A DNA stretch of 64,000 nt from Riptortus pedestris (taxonomy: Eukaryota > Arthropoda > Insecta > Hemiptera > Alydidae): contig CM032228.1 of the NCBI GenBank assembly GCA_019009955.1, positions 223,359,501 through 223,423,500 of the forward strand, given 5' to 3'. Below the pieces are notes generated by a model that did not search any database, was not told the origin of the DNA, and saw nothing but the letters and a program-made list of their open reading frames with translations. A program made the translations under genes and the position numbers. Shown piece after piece: positions 12,780 to 23,102 of this stretch (position 1 is its first letter; the number at the start of each line of letters is the position of its first letter).

Positions 12780-13262
12780 TACTCTGAATATAGATCATTC
12801 AGGAAAGAAAACAATCTGCAAAAATTTTGAAATTATTTGTTTTGCGCCTCTGAATCCATTTTTACGCCCATATAATGTTGAAATTTTATAATTATGATTT
12901 GCTGTAACTTCTAGTTGGGGGACTCCCCATTTTTATTGAAATCTTGTAGGAGACAGGAGGCTAAGAAGAAATACAATTTTTTCCGTAATTATATGAGGTA
13001 CGACAGATTTGTAGAGGGCCTTTTACTTACTTTTTCGAAGAAAAGGACATTTTAATCTCGAAAATTTTCGGTTTTCAGATTTCAACCGAATTATTTGCTT
13101 TAATGTTCCTTTCAAGCCATTTTCACAAAGTCTCGGTGTGACCTATATTTAGGACTGTAGTTACATCTAATTGTGGGCACCTCCCTTTACATCAAAATCG
13201 ACTAAGAGGGCGCATATTTTCCGTACTTATTTGACATACCAATTTGTATAGGGCCTTTTAGC
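12780..13262. repeat. diverged tandem duplication, ~237-bp period
   Basis: Two successive segments share an ordered set of blocks: 'gaattatttg', 'aagccatttt / atccatttt', 'gtagttacatctaattg / gtaacttctagttg', 'ttttccgta', and finally 'gtagagggccttttac' near 13010 versus 'gtatagggccttttag' near 13247. The period is about 237 bp. Divergence is substantial. Possibly an old tandem satellite fragment. Confidence 0.65.
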
Positions 13263-13364
13263 AGATTTCCCTTAAGGGACGTCAGCTATTGAGGTCGTGT
13301 CCTAAAAAGGTTTCTCAAATGTCCATCGATTTTACCTAAAAGATGAAGAAAATGAGGTTCGTTC

Positions 13365-13421
<57 letters not shown>

Positions 13422-13426
13422 TCTAC

Positions 13427-13457
<31 letters not shown>

Positions 13458-13530
13458 CTTGTCTGTTACCACTCTAGCGGTTGCAATTATTTTGATTTGA
13501 TCGTAACCAAACTTGATATACGGGGGTCAG
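13263..13530 (+). mobile_element. F1 repeat, 3'-truncated copy
   Basis: Left end ('ttttagcagatttcccttaa'), left arm ('gtccatcgattttacct', 'aatgaggttcgttcaaaatt'), a two-part (TA)n core (13370-13456) and the core hairpin (gttaccactctagcgg) with the first 50 bases of the right arm are present. The copy stops abruptly where a second F1 copy begins at 13531, so the two lie head to tail and the first has lost its right end. Confidence 0.85.
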
Positions 13531-13661
13531 TTTAGCAGATTTCCCTTAAGGGAAATCAGCTATTGAGGTTGTACTCATGCCGGAATTTTCGAACTTTTTC
13601 TTCAAATGTCCATCGATCCTACCTAGTAGATGACGAAAATGAGGTCCGTTCAAATTATATA

Positions 13662-13722
<61 letters not shown>

Positions 13723-14133
13723 GTTACCGCTCTAGCGGTCGCAATTTTTGTTTGATCGTTACCAAACTCGATATTTAGTCGTTTTATGTAAAAAGAAAGA
13801 TCAAGTTCGTTAATGGCTGAAATCGGCCACGGGGAGGATTTTCGAAAAATCTCCGTTACTATTCGTCGGATCGAAAAAGTGTACAGAATCAATCTTATTA
13901 TAAATTAAATTTACTATAAATATTGTTATATACATTTATTCTCTATCTTGAATATTAACCGAGATATTTGCATTTTTATTAAATCCTGGGCGGCTAACGG
14001 ACGAAGTGTCTTTCCCACCAAAAGCTAGTTCGGCCGTTTCATTAACTGCTCGGCTCTCGTGAAATTTCTCTATTGTAAAACTTCACGTGGGAAATCTGCT
14101 TAGTTTACGCAGCCCCTGCGTGATGGACTTTTT
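13531..14133 (+). mobile_element. F1 repeat, both ends present (~603 bp)
   Basis: Starts with TTTAGCAGATTTCCCTTAAG; the 20-bp palindrome occupies 13538-13557. Then come the left arm, a (TA)n core at 13655-13720, the core hairpin, and the right arm with its conserved blocks ('atcaagttcgttaatggctg', 'tcggatcgaaaaa', 'atattaaccgagatatttgc'). It ends with 'cacgtgggaaatctgcttag' and 'cagcccctgcgtgatggact'. The distal right arm is partly replaced by unrelated DNA (about 13985-14070). The mariner insertion begins immediately after it. No coding capacity. Confidence 0.88.
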
Positions 14134-14135
14134 TA

Positions 14136-14931
14136 AGTAAGAGCCGTTTTGTAATGGAGTGAAGGAAATTTTATTTATTAACACAATTAAGACCAACAAC
14201 TAAAATATGTACATTTTTTTACTTTTCGACATAGTCGCCTTGAATATTCAAGTATTTATCAAGCCGAGGCACCAACTTTTGGATCCCTTCATCAAAGACC
14301 TCCGCCGCCTGACCATTAAACCAGTTCGTTACTGTTTCTTTCAGCATATCATCGCTTTCAAAACGCTAACCACCGAGAAATTCCTTTAGTTTTGGAAAAG
14401 ATAAAAGTCTGATGGTGCTAAGTCTGGGCTGTAAGGTGGATGATCCAGTATTTCCCAGTGGGAAGTGTCCAGTTGTGTTTTGTTCTTTCTGCAGAGAGGT
14501 CGAGCGTTATCGTGAAGCAGAACAATGCCGCTAGACATTAGTCCCACCGGCGATTTTGAATGTCGCGCCTAAGCTCATCAACGTTTTGTGTCAATTCTTC
14601 GTTCATGACAGTTGGCCTTCCAGATCGTTCTTCATCATGAACATTTGTTCTCCCTTCGTTGAAAAGCCTACACCATTTTCTAACATTACCATCATTCATT
14701 GCACTTTCACCATAAACTTCAGCAAGCTGCCGGTGAATTTCAGCAAGATGGACGTTTTTTGCGTTCAAAAACCGAATAACAGTCCGCACTTCACAATCGG
14801 CGGGATTGCTGATCGACATAACAACAAACTTCGCAGAATAAGCATACAACTATCAACCGGCCAAGAGTCAGTGACTTGAACTGACGTCACCTGACTCGAT
14901 GCGCAGACACGACGCGCAATCGGCTCTTACT
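14136..14931 (-). mobile_element. mariner (Tc1/mariner) element, internally deleted
   Basis: Terminal inverted repeats AGTAAGAGCCG (14136-14146) and CGGCTCTTACT (14921-14931) bound the element. TA precedes the left end; TTA follows the right end, so the TA duplication is slightly eroded or the right boundary is off by one base. The element is about 796 bp, against roughly 1.3 kb for full-length mariners. It encodes the two ends of a mariner transposase on the minus strand and lacks the middle. It sits between two F1 fragments, so it landed in an F1-rich area. It is non-autonomous. Confidence 0.9.
14219..14819 (-). pseudogene. mariner/Mos1-type transposase remnant
   Basis: From Met at 14819 the frame gives the N-terminal helix-turn-helix (HTH) region of mariner transposases: 'EVRTVIRFLNAKN', 'HLAEIHRQLAEVYGE', 'NVRKWCRLFNEGRTNVHDEE', 'RSGRP'. 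At the 'DIQNRRW' segment (about 14545) the next base pairs jump to a different frame reading 'GLMSSGIVLLHDNARP', then 'WEILDHPPYSPDLAPSDFYLF', and ending 'LDKYLNIQGDYVEK' before a stop at 14219-14221. These are the second catalytic Asp region and the C-terminus of the DDE/D domain. Roughly the middle third of the protein, including the first catalytic Asp, is missing. The C-terminal half also has an in-frame stop within 'FLGG*RFESDD'. It cannot make an active transposase. Confidence 0.9.
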
Positions 14932-14943
14932 TTAAAAATGACA

Positions 14944-15341
14944 CTCGTATAAACGTTTCATTCAAAACTAAAAGTCGCGTTCGTTAATGGCTGAATTCAA
15001 CAAGTGGGGGTATAAAGGAGGGAACTCCGAAAATTCCAAATATCTCCGTTATTATACTTTGGATCGAAAAATTGTCAAAAAACCTCTTCATTAAATACCA
15101 AATATTGTTTGTTTTGTTTTCATTAAATATTTACTGTGTGAGATACAAGCAAATACGTATTCCGATGACCTCTTCAGATTTTGAGGTCGTGAATAGAAAA
15201 TATTGATTTCTTCTACAACCATATTCGATACTTAACTGTTTCATTACACACTGAAGATCGTATTCGTAACTCAATTACAAAGCGGAGTTATTTGTACTTT
15301 TTTCAGCCTTCAATATCCCCCACAACACTTCTATTAATCGG
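14944..15341 (+). mobile_element. F1 repeat, degenerate right-arm fragment
   Basis: Contains 'cgttcgttaatggctgaatt', 'aaatatctccgttattata', 'ggatcgaaaaattgt', 'taaataccaaatattgtttg' and 'gtgagatacaagcaaatacg', all in the order of the F1 right arm. The core and the left arm are absent, probably removed with the mariner insertion or rearranged. Confidence 0.7.
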
Positions 15342-15465
15342 TTTTAGCAGATTTTCCTTGAGGTAAATCAGCTATTGAGGTCGTACTCATGACGCGAGTT
15401 TCGAAAAATTTCTTCAAATGTCCATCGATCCTACCCAGAAGATGACGAAAATGAGGTCCGTTCAA

Positions 15466-15528
<63 letters not shown>

Positions 15529-16024
15529 TGTTAACGCTCTAGCGGTCGCAATTTTTGTTTGATCGTTACTAAACTCGGAATTTAATCGTTTTATGTAAAA
15601 AGGAAGATCAAGTTCGTTAATGGCTGAAATCGGACCAGTGGGAGGGGGGGTTTAGAGGGGGGATTTTCGGAAAATTTGAAATATCTCCGTTATTATGCGT
15701 CGGATCGAAAAATTGTATAGAATCAATCTTATTGCTAATTAAATGTACTATAAATATTGTTCTATACATGTATTCTGTATCTTGAATATTAACCGAGATA
15801 TTTGCATTTGTATTCTGCATTGGTCGGCAGGAGTGAGCTGTTTGGTACTTTCCGAAGAGAGCTCTGGCGGCCGTTTTCGTAACTATTCGTCCCTCGTGTA
15901 TAAGTTTAGTGATCCCTTACTACTTACTACTTACTACACTTGTTATTGGGCAGATTTTTCTATTCTAAAACTTCACGTGGGAAATCTGCTTAGTTTACGC
16001 ATCCCCTGCGTGACGGACTTTTTT
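15342..16024 (+). mobile_element. F1 repeat, both ends present (~683 bp)
   Basis: Left end 'ttttagcagattttccttga' (the palindrome is mutated), left arm ending 'atgaggtccgttcaaaattt', (TA)n core at 15470-15525, core hairpin 'taacgctctagcggtcgcaa', then the right arm including a G-rich run near 15640-15660, 'ctccgttattatgcgtcgga' and 'accgagatatttgcatttgt'. Ends 'cacgtgggaaatctgcttag ... tgacggactttttt'. The distal right arm (15820-15960) holds private sequence in place of the usual F1 blocks. No coding capacity. Confidence 0.88.
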
Positions 16025-16049
16025 ACATAGAAATAAATAATGAGATCAC

Positions 16050-16094
16050 AAGTCAATCTGCTTAGTTTACGTAGCTCCTGCTTGATGGACTTTC
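16050..16094 (+). mobile_element. F1 repeat, solo right-end fragment
   Basis: 'caatctgcttagtttacgta' followed by 'gctcctgcttgatggacttt' matches only the last 45 bases of F1. No other part is adjacent. Confidence 0.7.
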
Positions 16095-17032
16095 TTGTTA
16101 ATAATAAAAATATTTATAAATTTATCCCTGTGACACTAAATGATCTGATTCAGTGGACCAGAGGTATTGTATATCATAAAATAAGTTTACATCGAGTCCA
16201 AAAAAACATTTTGTATGTTAATTTAATACGAGTACAAATGAGTAATGTGGTGTCCACATGAGATTTGTGTTATATACATTTATGTCTTATAAAAATCTAT
16301 AAAGAAAATATGCTCACTGAACTAACGATCTTCAACGATATTTTGAATAAAGCTGGATACTTGAGATAGTGTAAAATAAAATATGAAGGACACTGAAAAG
16401 GTTTCAAAAATCAACGGCCTAAATATAAATTACCATTATTCGTCAGAAAACATCCGACCATATCTCATGCTTTTGTAAATTACCTTGAAAATTTAAATCA
16501 TTAACGCCATGAAAACAGACACTAGGTATATATTCGTTAAGAAATGATAGATTGAGGTTGGAGAATATATACATCGCCAAGGACTTCTTTCAAAGAACTA
16601 CATTGTTTTGAAAGGTAAACAAAACGAGAGTTTTTGAAAAATAATGTTGCAAAGTCCAGTACCACTGACACAGTTGATTACATTTTAATTCTCTCATTTC
16701 GAGACAATGAAGAAAAAAATGTCGAGTATTTATGAAGTTTTAAAAATATAGTAGCCATGAACTGTATAAATTAATAATATTGTTATTAAACAAACTACGC
16801 TAATATTATCCGAATTAGAAATCATATTTGCGTCGGCCAGTTATGAAATGAAATAAGATCGTCTTTCAGAAGCAATCCTAAAAATAGCAACTTCCCTGCC
16901 TTTAAAAACAGTCTATTTGGTCTAGAATCAAACAGCTTATGCCCAATGTATTTTCTAAACTAGAGTCTGACTCAAGAGTATATTATGTTCATATAGAACA
17001 ATACATAGGTAAATACCTGAGCCCTCTAATGA
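16095..17032. other. AT-rich non-coding stretch, nothing recognised
   Basis: No frame of interest, no repeat shared with the rest of the window that I could see. Confidence 0.5.
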
Positions 17033-17258
17033 GAAAAAATCCGTCACGCATTAAGCAAGCATATTTCCCTCGTGAAGTTTTACATTAGATAAATCTACAT
17101 ACTGGTAACACTTAACACCACCGGAATATTAAGTGAATAAATACAAATGGTAATGAGAAATCTTTCAGTCAATTTTAATAACCTCTTAACGGAAAGTACC
17201 TGAATTGTAAACATACAGGTCTGACACCCTCTCAGAGCTGAACGGATGGATAGAAATA

Positions 17259-17310
<52 letters not shown>

Positions 17311-17432
17311 TTTGAACGGACCTCATTTTCGTGATCTCCTGGGTAGTATCGATGGGCATATGAAGAAATGTTTCGACAATCGCGTCATGAGTACGACCTC
17401 AATAGCTGATTTCTCTTAAGGGAAATCTGAGA
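17033..17432 (-). mobile_element. F1 repeat, shortened diverged copy
   Basis: The reverse-orientation right end ('aatccgtcacgcattaagca') is followed by 'tgaagttttacattagataaa' and 'ggtaacact', the distal right arm blocks, then mostly private sequence up to the (TA)n core at 17262-17304. The left arm is well conserved ('gaacggacctcattttcgtg', 'gagtacgacctcaatagctg') and ends with TTTCTCTTAAGGGAAATC near 17411-17428. The proximal right arm and core hairpin are lost. Confidence 0.78.
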
Positions 17433-17770
17433 AGAATGCATTGATTCCGAATTGTTGTTAATGTATGCCATTAATATTTACAGTTTAAGACATAAAGGCA
17501 GATTTTTACTTCAGAATACGAAGTGGAAGATGCACTTATTGTAGTCTCAAAAATTTCCTCCTGACCTTCTCTGAACCTATGTTAACTAGACGTCTGTACG
17601 AACGTATGAGAGTGCCCACGCCAAACCAAGGCAGACCATAGAATGTTGGAATTTCATATTTGGCACTGAAGTGCACCTCCTGTTTTGATTGGTCAATTGA
17701 CTGGGGTTATATATGGCTGAAATTAAAAATAACAATTCCATAGATTTACTATTTATGAAATAATAAACCA

Positions 17771-18235
17771 AAATAAATAAGTAAATCAAGAGGATGTTTA
17801 TTTGATCTCAAGGATATTAGTTTTATTGGGTGGATGAAATTTGAATGGCCTTAAGTATCAGGTATCCAGTCGTCAGGGAAAGGGATTGGTTAGGCAAAGA
17901 GATTAGAGTAGAGAAGGTTCAGTTGTGGCAGGATACATTCCTCTCTGACGTCATGTATTGTCTGAGGCAAACTATTCGAAAAGGGAGGATATAATGAGAG
18001 ATTTAAATTATTAAAAAGTAAACGTACCCATAAATAAATATTCCTTGAGGATATTTATTTCATCCGAAGGTGAATAAGTTAGTATTATTGATAGGTGGAA
18101 GTGAGTCAAAGCAATTGGAATGACTGTAGGTATTAGGTAGTCATTCGTCACTGAAAGTTAGATGAAGAGATAGGAGCAGAGAGGATTGAGTTGAGGGAGG
18201 ATATATACCTCTCTGACGTCATATATACCATCGTC
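17771..18235. repeat. diverged tandem duplication, ~260-268-bp period
   Basis: Two segments start 'aataaataagtaaatcaaga' (17771) and 'taaataaatattccttgagg' (18031). They share, in order, 'gatgtttattt/gatatttattt', 'ggtattaggtagtc/caggtatccagtc', 'agagtagagaaggttcagttg/agcagagaggattgagttg', and both end with CCTCTCTGACGTCAT (about 17940 and 18208). Each ends in the TGACGTCA palindrome. No coding potential is evident. Confidence 0.72.
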
Positions 18236-20435
18236 ATAGCCCCCTCCCACAGAGGTACAATTGATTGGTAAGGTTTGGGGCTGGCAACAAGGCTGTTGCA
18301 GCTTTGTTGATCATGTCCCAAGATTGGCTTGGACCACTGGCCCAAACCCTACATTCGGGAGATATACTGTCCTTGTAAAGCATCGCCCACGCCCTCTGCA
18401 GGATAACCGATTGGCTTTATGTCTTCATCAGAGCCGCCCGCCGTTATGGCCAGCCCCTCACACAAATAAAATGCCTCCAAAATAAGAAAAGGACGACTAG
18501 GAGCTGTCATGTCATCTGAAAGCCATAAGTCGCAGATCCTTCCAAGGGAGTTGACATATTTTTTTGGAAAAAGGAAGTAATATTTCTATTATCATCGTAT
18601 TTATTTGTATCTACTAATCATACCTTTGAAAGCCAATTCTATTCTAATAATAGCATTAATTTTGTGAGCATACAGCGAATAGACGAAGTCAATTTTAATA
18701 ATAATACTAGAAATAAACAGGAGTGGTACATCAAAGGGGTGAAGGCAAGCAGTACCTTTAATTAATAATTCATTAGTACTAATTAATTATACGTACAAAA
18801 ATTAAAAGGTTTTCTTAATTCAACATAAACATCGTATTAATTAAATAAACAAATCGTTTTTTATCGGGGTCCCACTGGCACTGTACGATCATTGGCAAGG
18901 CCTAGATGCCTTTAAAGCCCTCGGGCGGACTTTGGAGTAGATCCAGTCATCTGATTGGATATTTATGTTAGCAAACTCAAACTCATTTGCCATAGAATAA
19001 ATATAAAAATTAAGTTCAATATTCAAATTTAAGTCAAGTGGAGATTAGAATATTTGTACTGGAGAAATGAATAATTTTAATTAATGAGTGGACATTGCTA
19101 TAATAGTACAATAGTCTTTTTTCAGGATGGGGAATAGAGTACTTGTTGCATTATGAATGGTAACGAAAACCAATAGCATAGAAGTTGACGTTAAAGCAGG
19201 GATGGTTGCCAGAATCATGAGATAAAAGCTCTTTGTTTCATGATTTTCTTTGGGAAAGCATAGTTAGAAAGAACGGAAATTAAAGCCTCGAACCTCTATG
19301 CTAGTGAATTATGGCTAACTCGAGCCCCGTCTGGTTTATAAAAAACTATTCGAAGCTTCTTTTCTGAGAATTCTCTTGACATATATGAGAATATGTTTGA
19401 ATAAGTTCTATTCTATGATTAGAAGGAAATTAGAGGATTAGGAGGTTATTAGACAGGTTAAACTAAGGAGATTTTCTACATCGTGGAATATCGCGCTAGT
19501 AATCTCATTCCCTATATAGGCGATGATAAGTGAGGTGTTTAGTGACTCACCTACTCATAGTGAATACCGGACGAGTAGAAGTGGGCGTTAGCTGAAGGCC
19601 GAAAAGAAAATAATACAAATAGCTTACTAAGTATAAAACTCGAGAAAACCCGTATTAAATAATATTTCTAGGCAATTGAATTTGCAAAAAGGGTGGTTAT
19701 GTGACTTTTTTTTTTATCTAACTAATAATAATGGAAATATTTCTAATTCCTACTCTTTTCTCCAAAACTCTATCTTTAGCTGGTGTGATTACAGCCTTTA
19801 ACGGATTTGACCTTTAAATTGAGATAGTTATGTCAGACTAAATAAGATAAAGCAAAACCCTTCTCCTAAGGAAAATCTGCTAAAAATACTTAGATAAACA
19901 TCCGCTCCATACTTAGGAATATACTTATTTTAATTCTCTCACACTCCAAGCATTTTTTTTCTAGAATTGCTGACGGCTCCCAATCTCAACTTCAAAACAC
20001 TCCACTCTTCAAAAAAGGACCTGAGAAAATTCCAGGTTTTCTCGAATAGGAGCTTTCCAGTTTAGCACATCTTCAAGAACTGCTGAGAGGACAGAGAGGC
20101 CTCAGGTAGATTTATCCGTGGTCAGTGCCTGATTGATCCCCCACCGTCAGCAACGAGTAATGAGAAGCCAACGAGGTAGCCTACTCAGAGAATAGGACAA
20201 TATGAAAAAGAAAAACTCTAATTGGCGGTGGGATCGCCTCAATAGGATTCCTATCTAAACGTTCCTTATAATTCAGCTTCGCTGGAGCTCTTCCTTCAGA
20301 CCCGAGCAATTTCTCAATGAGGTGAAGTTCCTTTAAGACGATTGCATTAGCCAAGGCAAAACTTAGGCCTAAAGTAAACCGATGGGAAATTTAAGATTTG
20401 TGCCTTCATTAGATACCAATCAGAGAATACAAATG
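18236..20435. other. non-coding stretch with a small F1 end fragment
   Basis: No gene recognised. At 19861-19890 'ttctcctaaggaaaatctgctaaa' resembles the F1 left end on the minus strand without the rest of the element. The 18240-18480 part is GC-richer and holds a 74-codon chance frame. Confidence 0.5.
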
Positions 20436-20548
20436 GACTCTTTATTTACACTTACTTCTATAACCTTCTGGTTAGGGTGGTAACATGTAGATAACCCGTC
20501 CCAATTAGCCTTAGCTGCAAAAAATGGACGTTAATAAATAATAACCCT
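20436..20548 (+). mobile_element. SINE fragment (3' half), same family as 39.6 and 41.6 kb
   Basis: 'gggtggtaacatgtagataa', 'cccgtcccaattagcc' and 'tgcaaaaaatggacgttaat' match the 3' half of the tRNA-type SINE seen with a target-site duplication at 39603-39769. The tRNA-like head is not visible here. It ends with an A/T-rich tail. Confidence 0.7.
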
Positions 20549-20579
20549 CTGGTGCCTTAGGCGCCACATAACTGATGTA

Positions 20580-20995
20580 CATATGACAGTACAGAATCAA
20601 CAGTTTTATGTTCCTTATACTCCAATGGCGACAATGACAAAACTTTACGGACTGCTAAATAGTAGATCTAACTTGCCTACCGAAAATAAACTAACAATAT
20701 GCAAGTTACTGCTTAAACCAATATGGGCATACGCAATAGAAGTGTGGGGTACAACAAAACCTTTGAACATCAGACGCATCCACATTTTTCAAATTAATCC
20801 TGCGCACCGTTGTATATGCTCCTTATTATATTACAAATCACACTCTTCATAAAGATCTTAATATCCAATTTGTAAAGGACCTAAGTCCCTGAAGATCCAG
20901 AAAATTCCACAGCAGGCTATCCACTCATACTAATCAAGAAGTTCTAGCCCTTTCTAGTACCAGTCATCCATATTCCCCTCCACGGCGCCTCAAGA
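20580..20995 (+). pseudogene. Jockey-like LINE reverse transcriptase, C-terminal remnant
   Basis: The frame from about 20583 gives 'MTKLYGLLNSRSNLPTENKL', 'ICKLLLKPIWAYAIEVWGTT' and 'RIHIFQINPAHRCIC'. This is the C-terminal segment that follows the RT domain in Jockey-clade non-LTR retrotransposons, with the typical 'LKPIW.Y....WG.' motif. After a frameshift near 20845, 'LHKDLNIQFVKDL' and then 'KFHSRLSTHTNQEVLAL' continue the family pattern in other frames. The palm and fingers, with the YADD box, are absent. This is a short 5'-truncated, frameshifted fossil. Confidence 0.8.
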
Positions 20996-20999
20996 GACA

Positions 21000-22310
21000 A
21001 TGTCCCAGAGATCTTCTATAGAAGTGAGGTGATAGCAGTGGCTATGTCATTCCTTCTTAGCTCTAGACTTCCTTGCCAGTCAGGGAGATGCTCTCAATGA
21101 GGTAAAGGGGTGTAGCTTCTGTCGAGAGCGAAGGAGGACGATTGTATTGTACATATCACAGTACCAATTGCATTTGAATGTAGACTGTAAAATTCTTAGT
21201 AAAAAAAAAATAATGATGAACCCTTAGATCCACAGCGTCCTAACTCGATCAAATTAAAGCCGACAAATATCTCAAGCTTCACCATTGATGCAAACTTATA
21301 CAAATGTCATTTATTATTAGCCATACTTATATAGTATAAATTAAAAAAAATATGAAATCGTCATAAGGGATAATAAGTTATATTTAGACAGGTACCGTAA
21401 TAATTGTTTTTACGAAAAGGTCATGTAGTGTGGTATGTCTAAGTTTTGTCTTTGAAGGTATTTAGTAAAAAACCAATTCTTTGTTGGATTGTCTACAAAA
21501 TGGTCAATCTGTTCTCGAAATTGAGACCGCTAGAGTGAAATCTGTTAAATCTGAAGTTAACGTTCTAATATCAAAACACAACTCAGCTCATCTTACGTTT
21601 TCCTTATTAGGAAGTGCAAATAATTTAAATTATATAAATTCAAATAGCCGTTAGCGTTTATTTATCAAAATAATCTTTATCCTTTAGCGGGAGAGAAATT
21701 ACATCAAATTACATTACGGTTGAATGTGTGAGGGCTCGAGTCATTTTGCGTTTTGATGATATTTGAATAGACAGAAACGATTAGGATATGCTAATTCGAG
21801 ATATACTGATTGTTTTTAATCGTCAGGAGCTAAAGAAAATTTTAAATCTTCATCAAGTGGATGACAGGTTTTCAATTATAGCTTTCAAGCCGGCCATAGT
21901 GTATCGGGGAGTAAGAAATTATTTGTCTTTGGGGTGCCCTTTTCATCGAAAGTCACCAATTATATTAGCATAACCTCCCGCATGCGCGATAGTGACACGG
22001 GAGCGGGAGCGATTCTTCAGCTGGTATCTGCCTCTATTATTATAGGTCATATGTTGGCAGTGGCTTTATGATACCAGCATCCGATCTCCGTTAGATATGG
22101 GTAGCGGTGCCCCATCACCATGCCCTCAAGCAGTTTTCGGCTTCCTGTCCTCAGCTGATCAGTAATGGCCAATCTTAGAGATTTCTTAAAGTAGCTATCA
22201 TTGATCTTTGAAGATAAGTTGTTTTGTGCTATGTTAGAGAAGGGATACAAAATCAAATTCAATGATTAGCACAACAAGGCAATTTTGATCTCGAAACAGG
22301 TAAATAATAC
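21000..22310. other. non-coding stretch, nothing recognised
   Basis: AT-rich, only short chance frames. A CG-richer dozen bases at 21973-21990 and nothing else of note. Confidence 0.5.
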
Positions 22311-22917
22311 AGTCCCTCGTACAGGGGGCTGCGTAAACTAACACATTTCCCACGTTCTGGAATCACAATGATCTCATCTCAACATGCATTCCCTAATACA
22401 TAGTAAAAATCCAATAAATAACAGTAGGGATATACTAAAGGCTAAAAACAAGAATGTATGAGCAACTCACTTAATATTTGAGTTACGAAAAAAATTAATA
22501 TAACAACTATTTTAGAGTATCAATAATTTAAAAAGATTGGTTCTATAACATTTTTTGGTACGACTCGTAATAACCGAAATGTTGTGAAATTTCCAATCCA
22601 CCACCCCATCCATTCCTGGTCCGATCTAAGCCAATAACAAATATGATCGAATAAAACGGTTAAATGTTGAGTATGGTCTAGATCAAATTTTTTCAAAGTT
22701 TTTGTTGTAAAAAGCGGGAATTCAGTAATTGATGCCGACATCACACTACTTATGTACCCACATAGTAAAAGCTCAATATTTGGTACTTAAACTTCGAATA
22801 CAATGATTCATAATATAACTCTTTATTGTTGGTATAACATGAGTAGGGGTTCCAAAGATCTCTGTTAATAAATAATCAAGGCAGCGAACGCTACAGCGTT
22901 AACAATCAAATATATAT

Positions 22918-22973
<56 letters not shown>

Positions 22974-23060
22974 TGTACGGACCTCATTTTCGTCTTCTCC
23001 TGGATATGATTGATGGACATTTGAAGACATTTTTCGAAAACATACTCACCTGTTTGATCG
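22311..23060 (-). mobile_element. F1 repeat, diverged copy with (TA)n core
   Basis: The reverse-orientation right end ('agggggctgcgtaaactaac', 'atttcccacgtt') begins the copy. The right arm is recognisable ('ataaccgaaatgttgtgaaa', 'ggtccgatctaagccaataa') and belongs to the same subfamily as the copy at 57.0 kb. The core hairpin has drifted ('gcgaacgctacagcgttaac'). A (TA)n core spans 22925-22966, followed by the left arm ('acggacctcattttcgtctt', 'gatggacatttgaagacatt'). The left end with its palindrome is absent. A hAT-like element sits just downstream. Confidence 0.78.
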
Positions 23061-23102
23061 ATTGAGTACTCCTTGTGGCTGGTACCCGACTTTCCTTTAA
23101 TG

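Noticed and set aside
13563..13892. Tyr-Ile-rich frames across (TA)n tracts, here and at other cores
   Set aside because: The dinucleotide tract translates to YIYI in any frame; not protein-coding.
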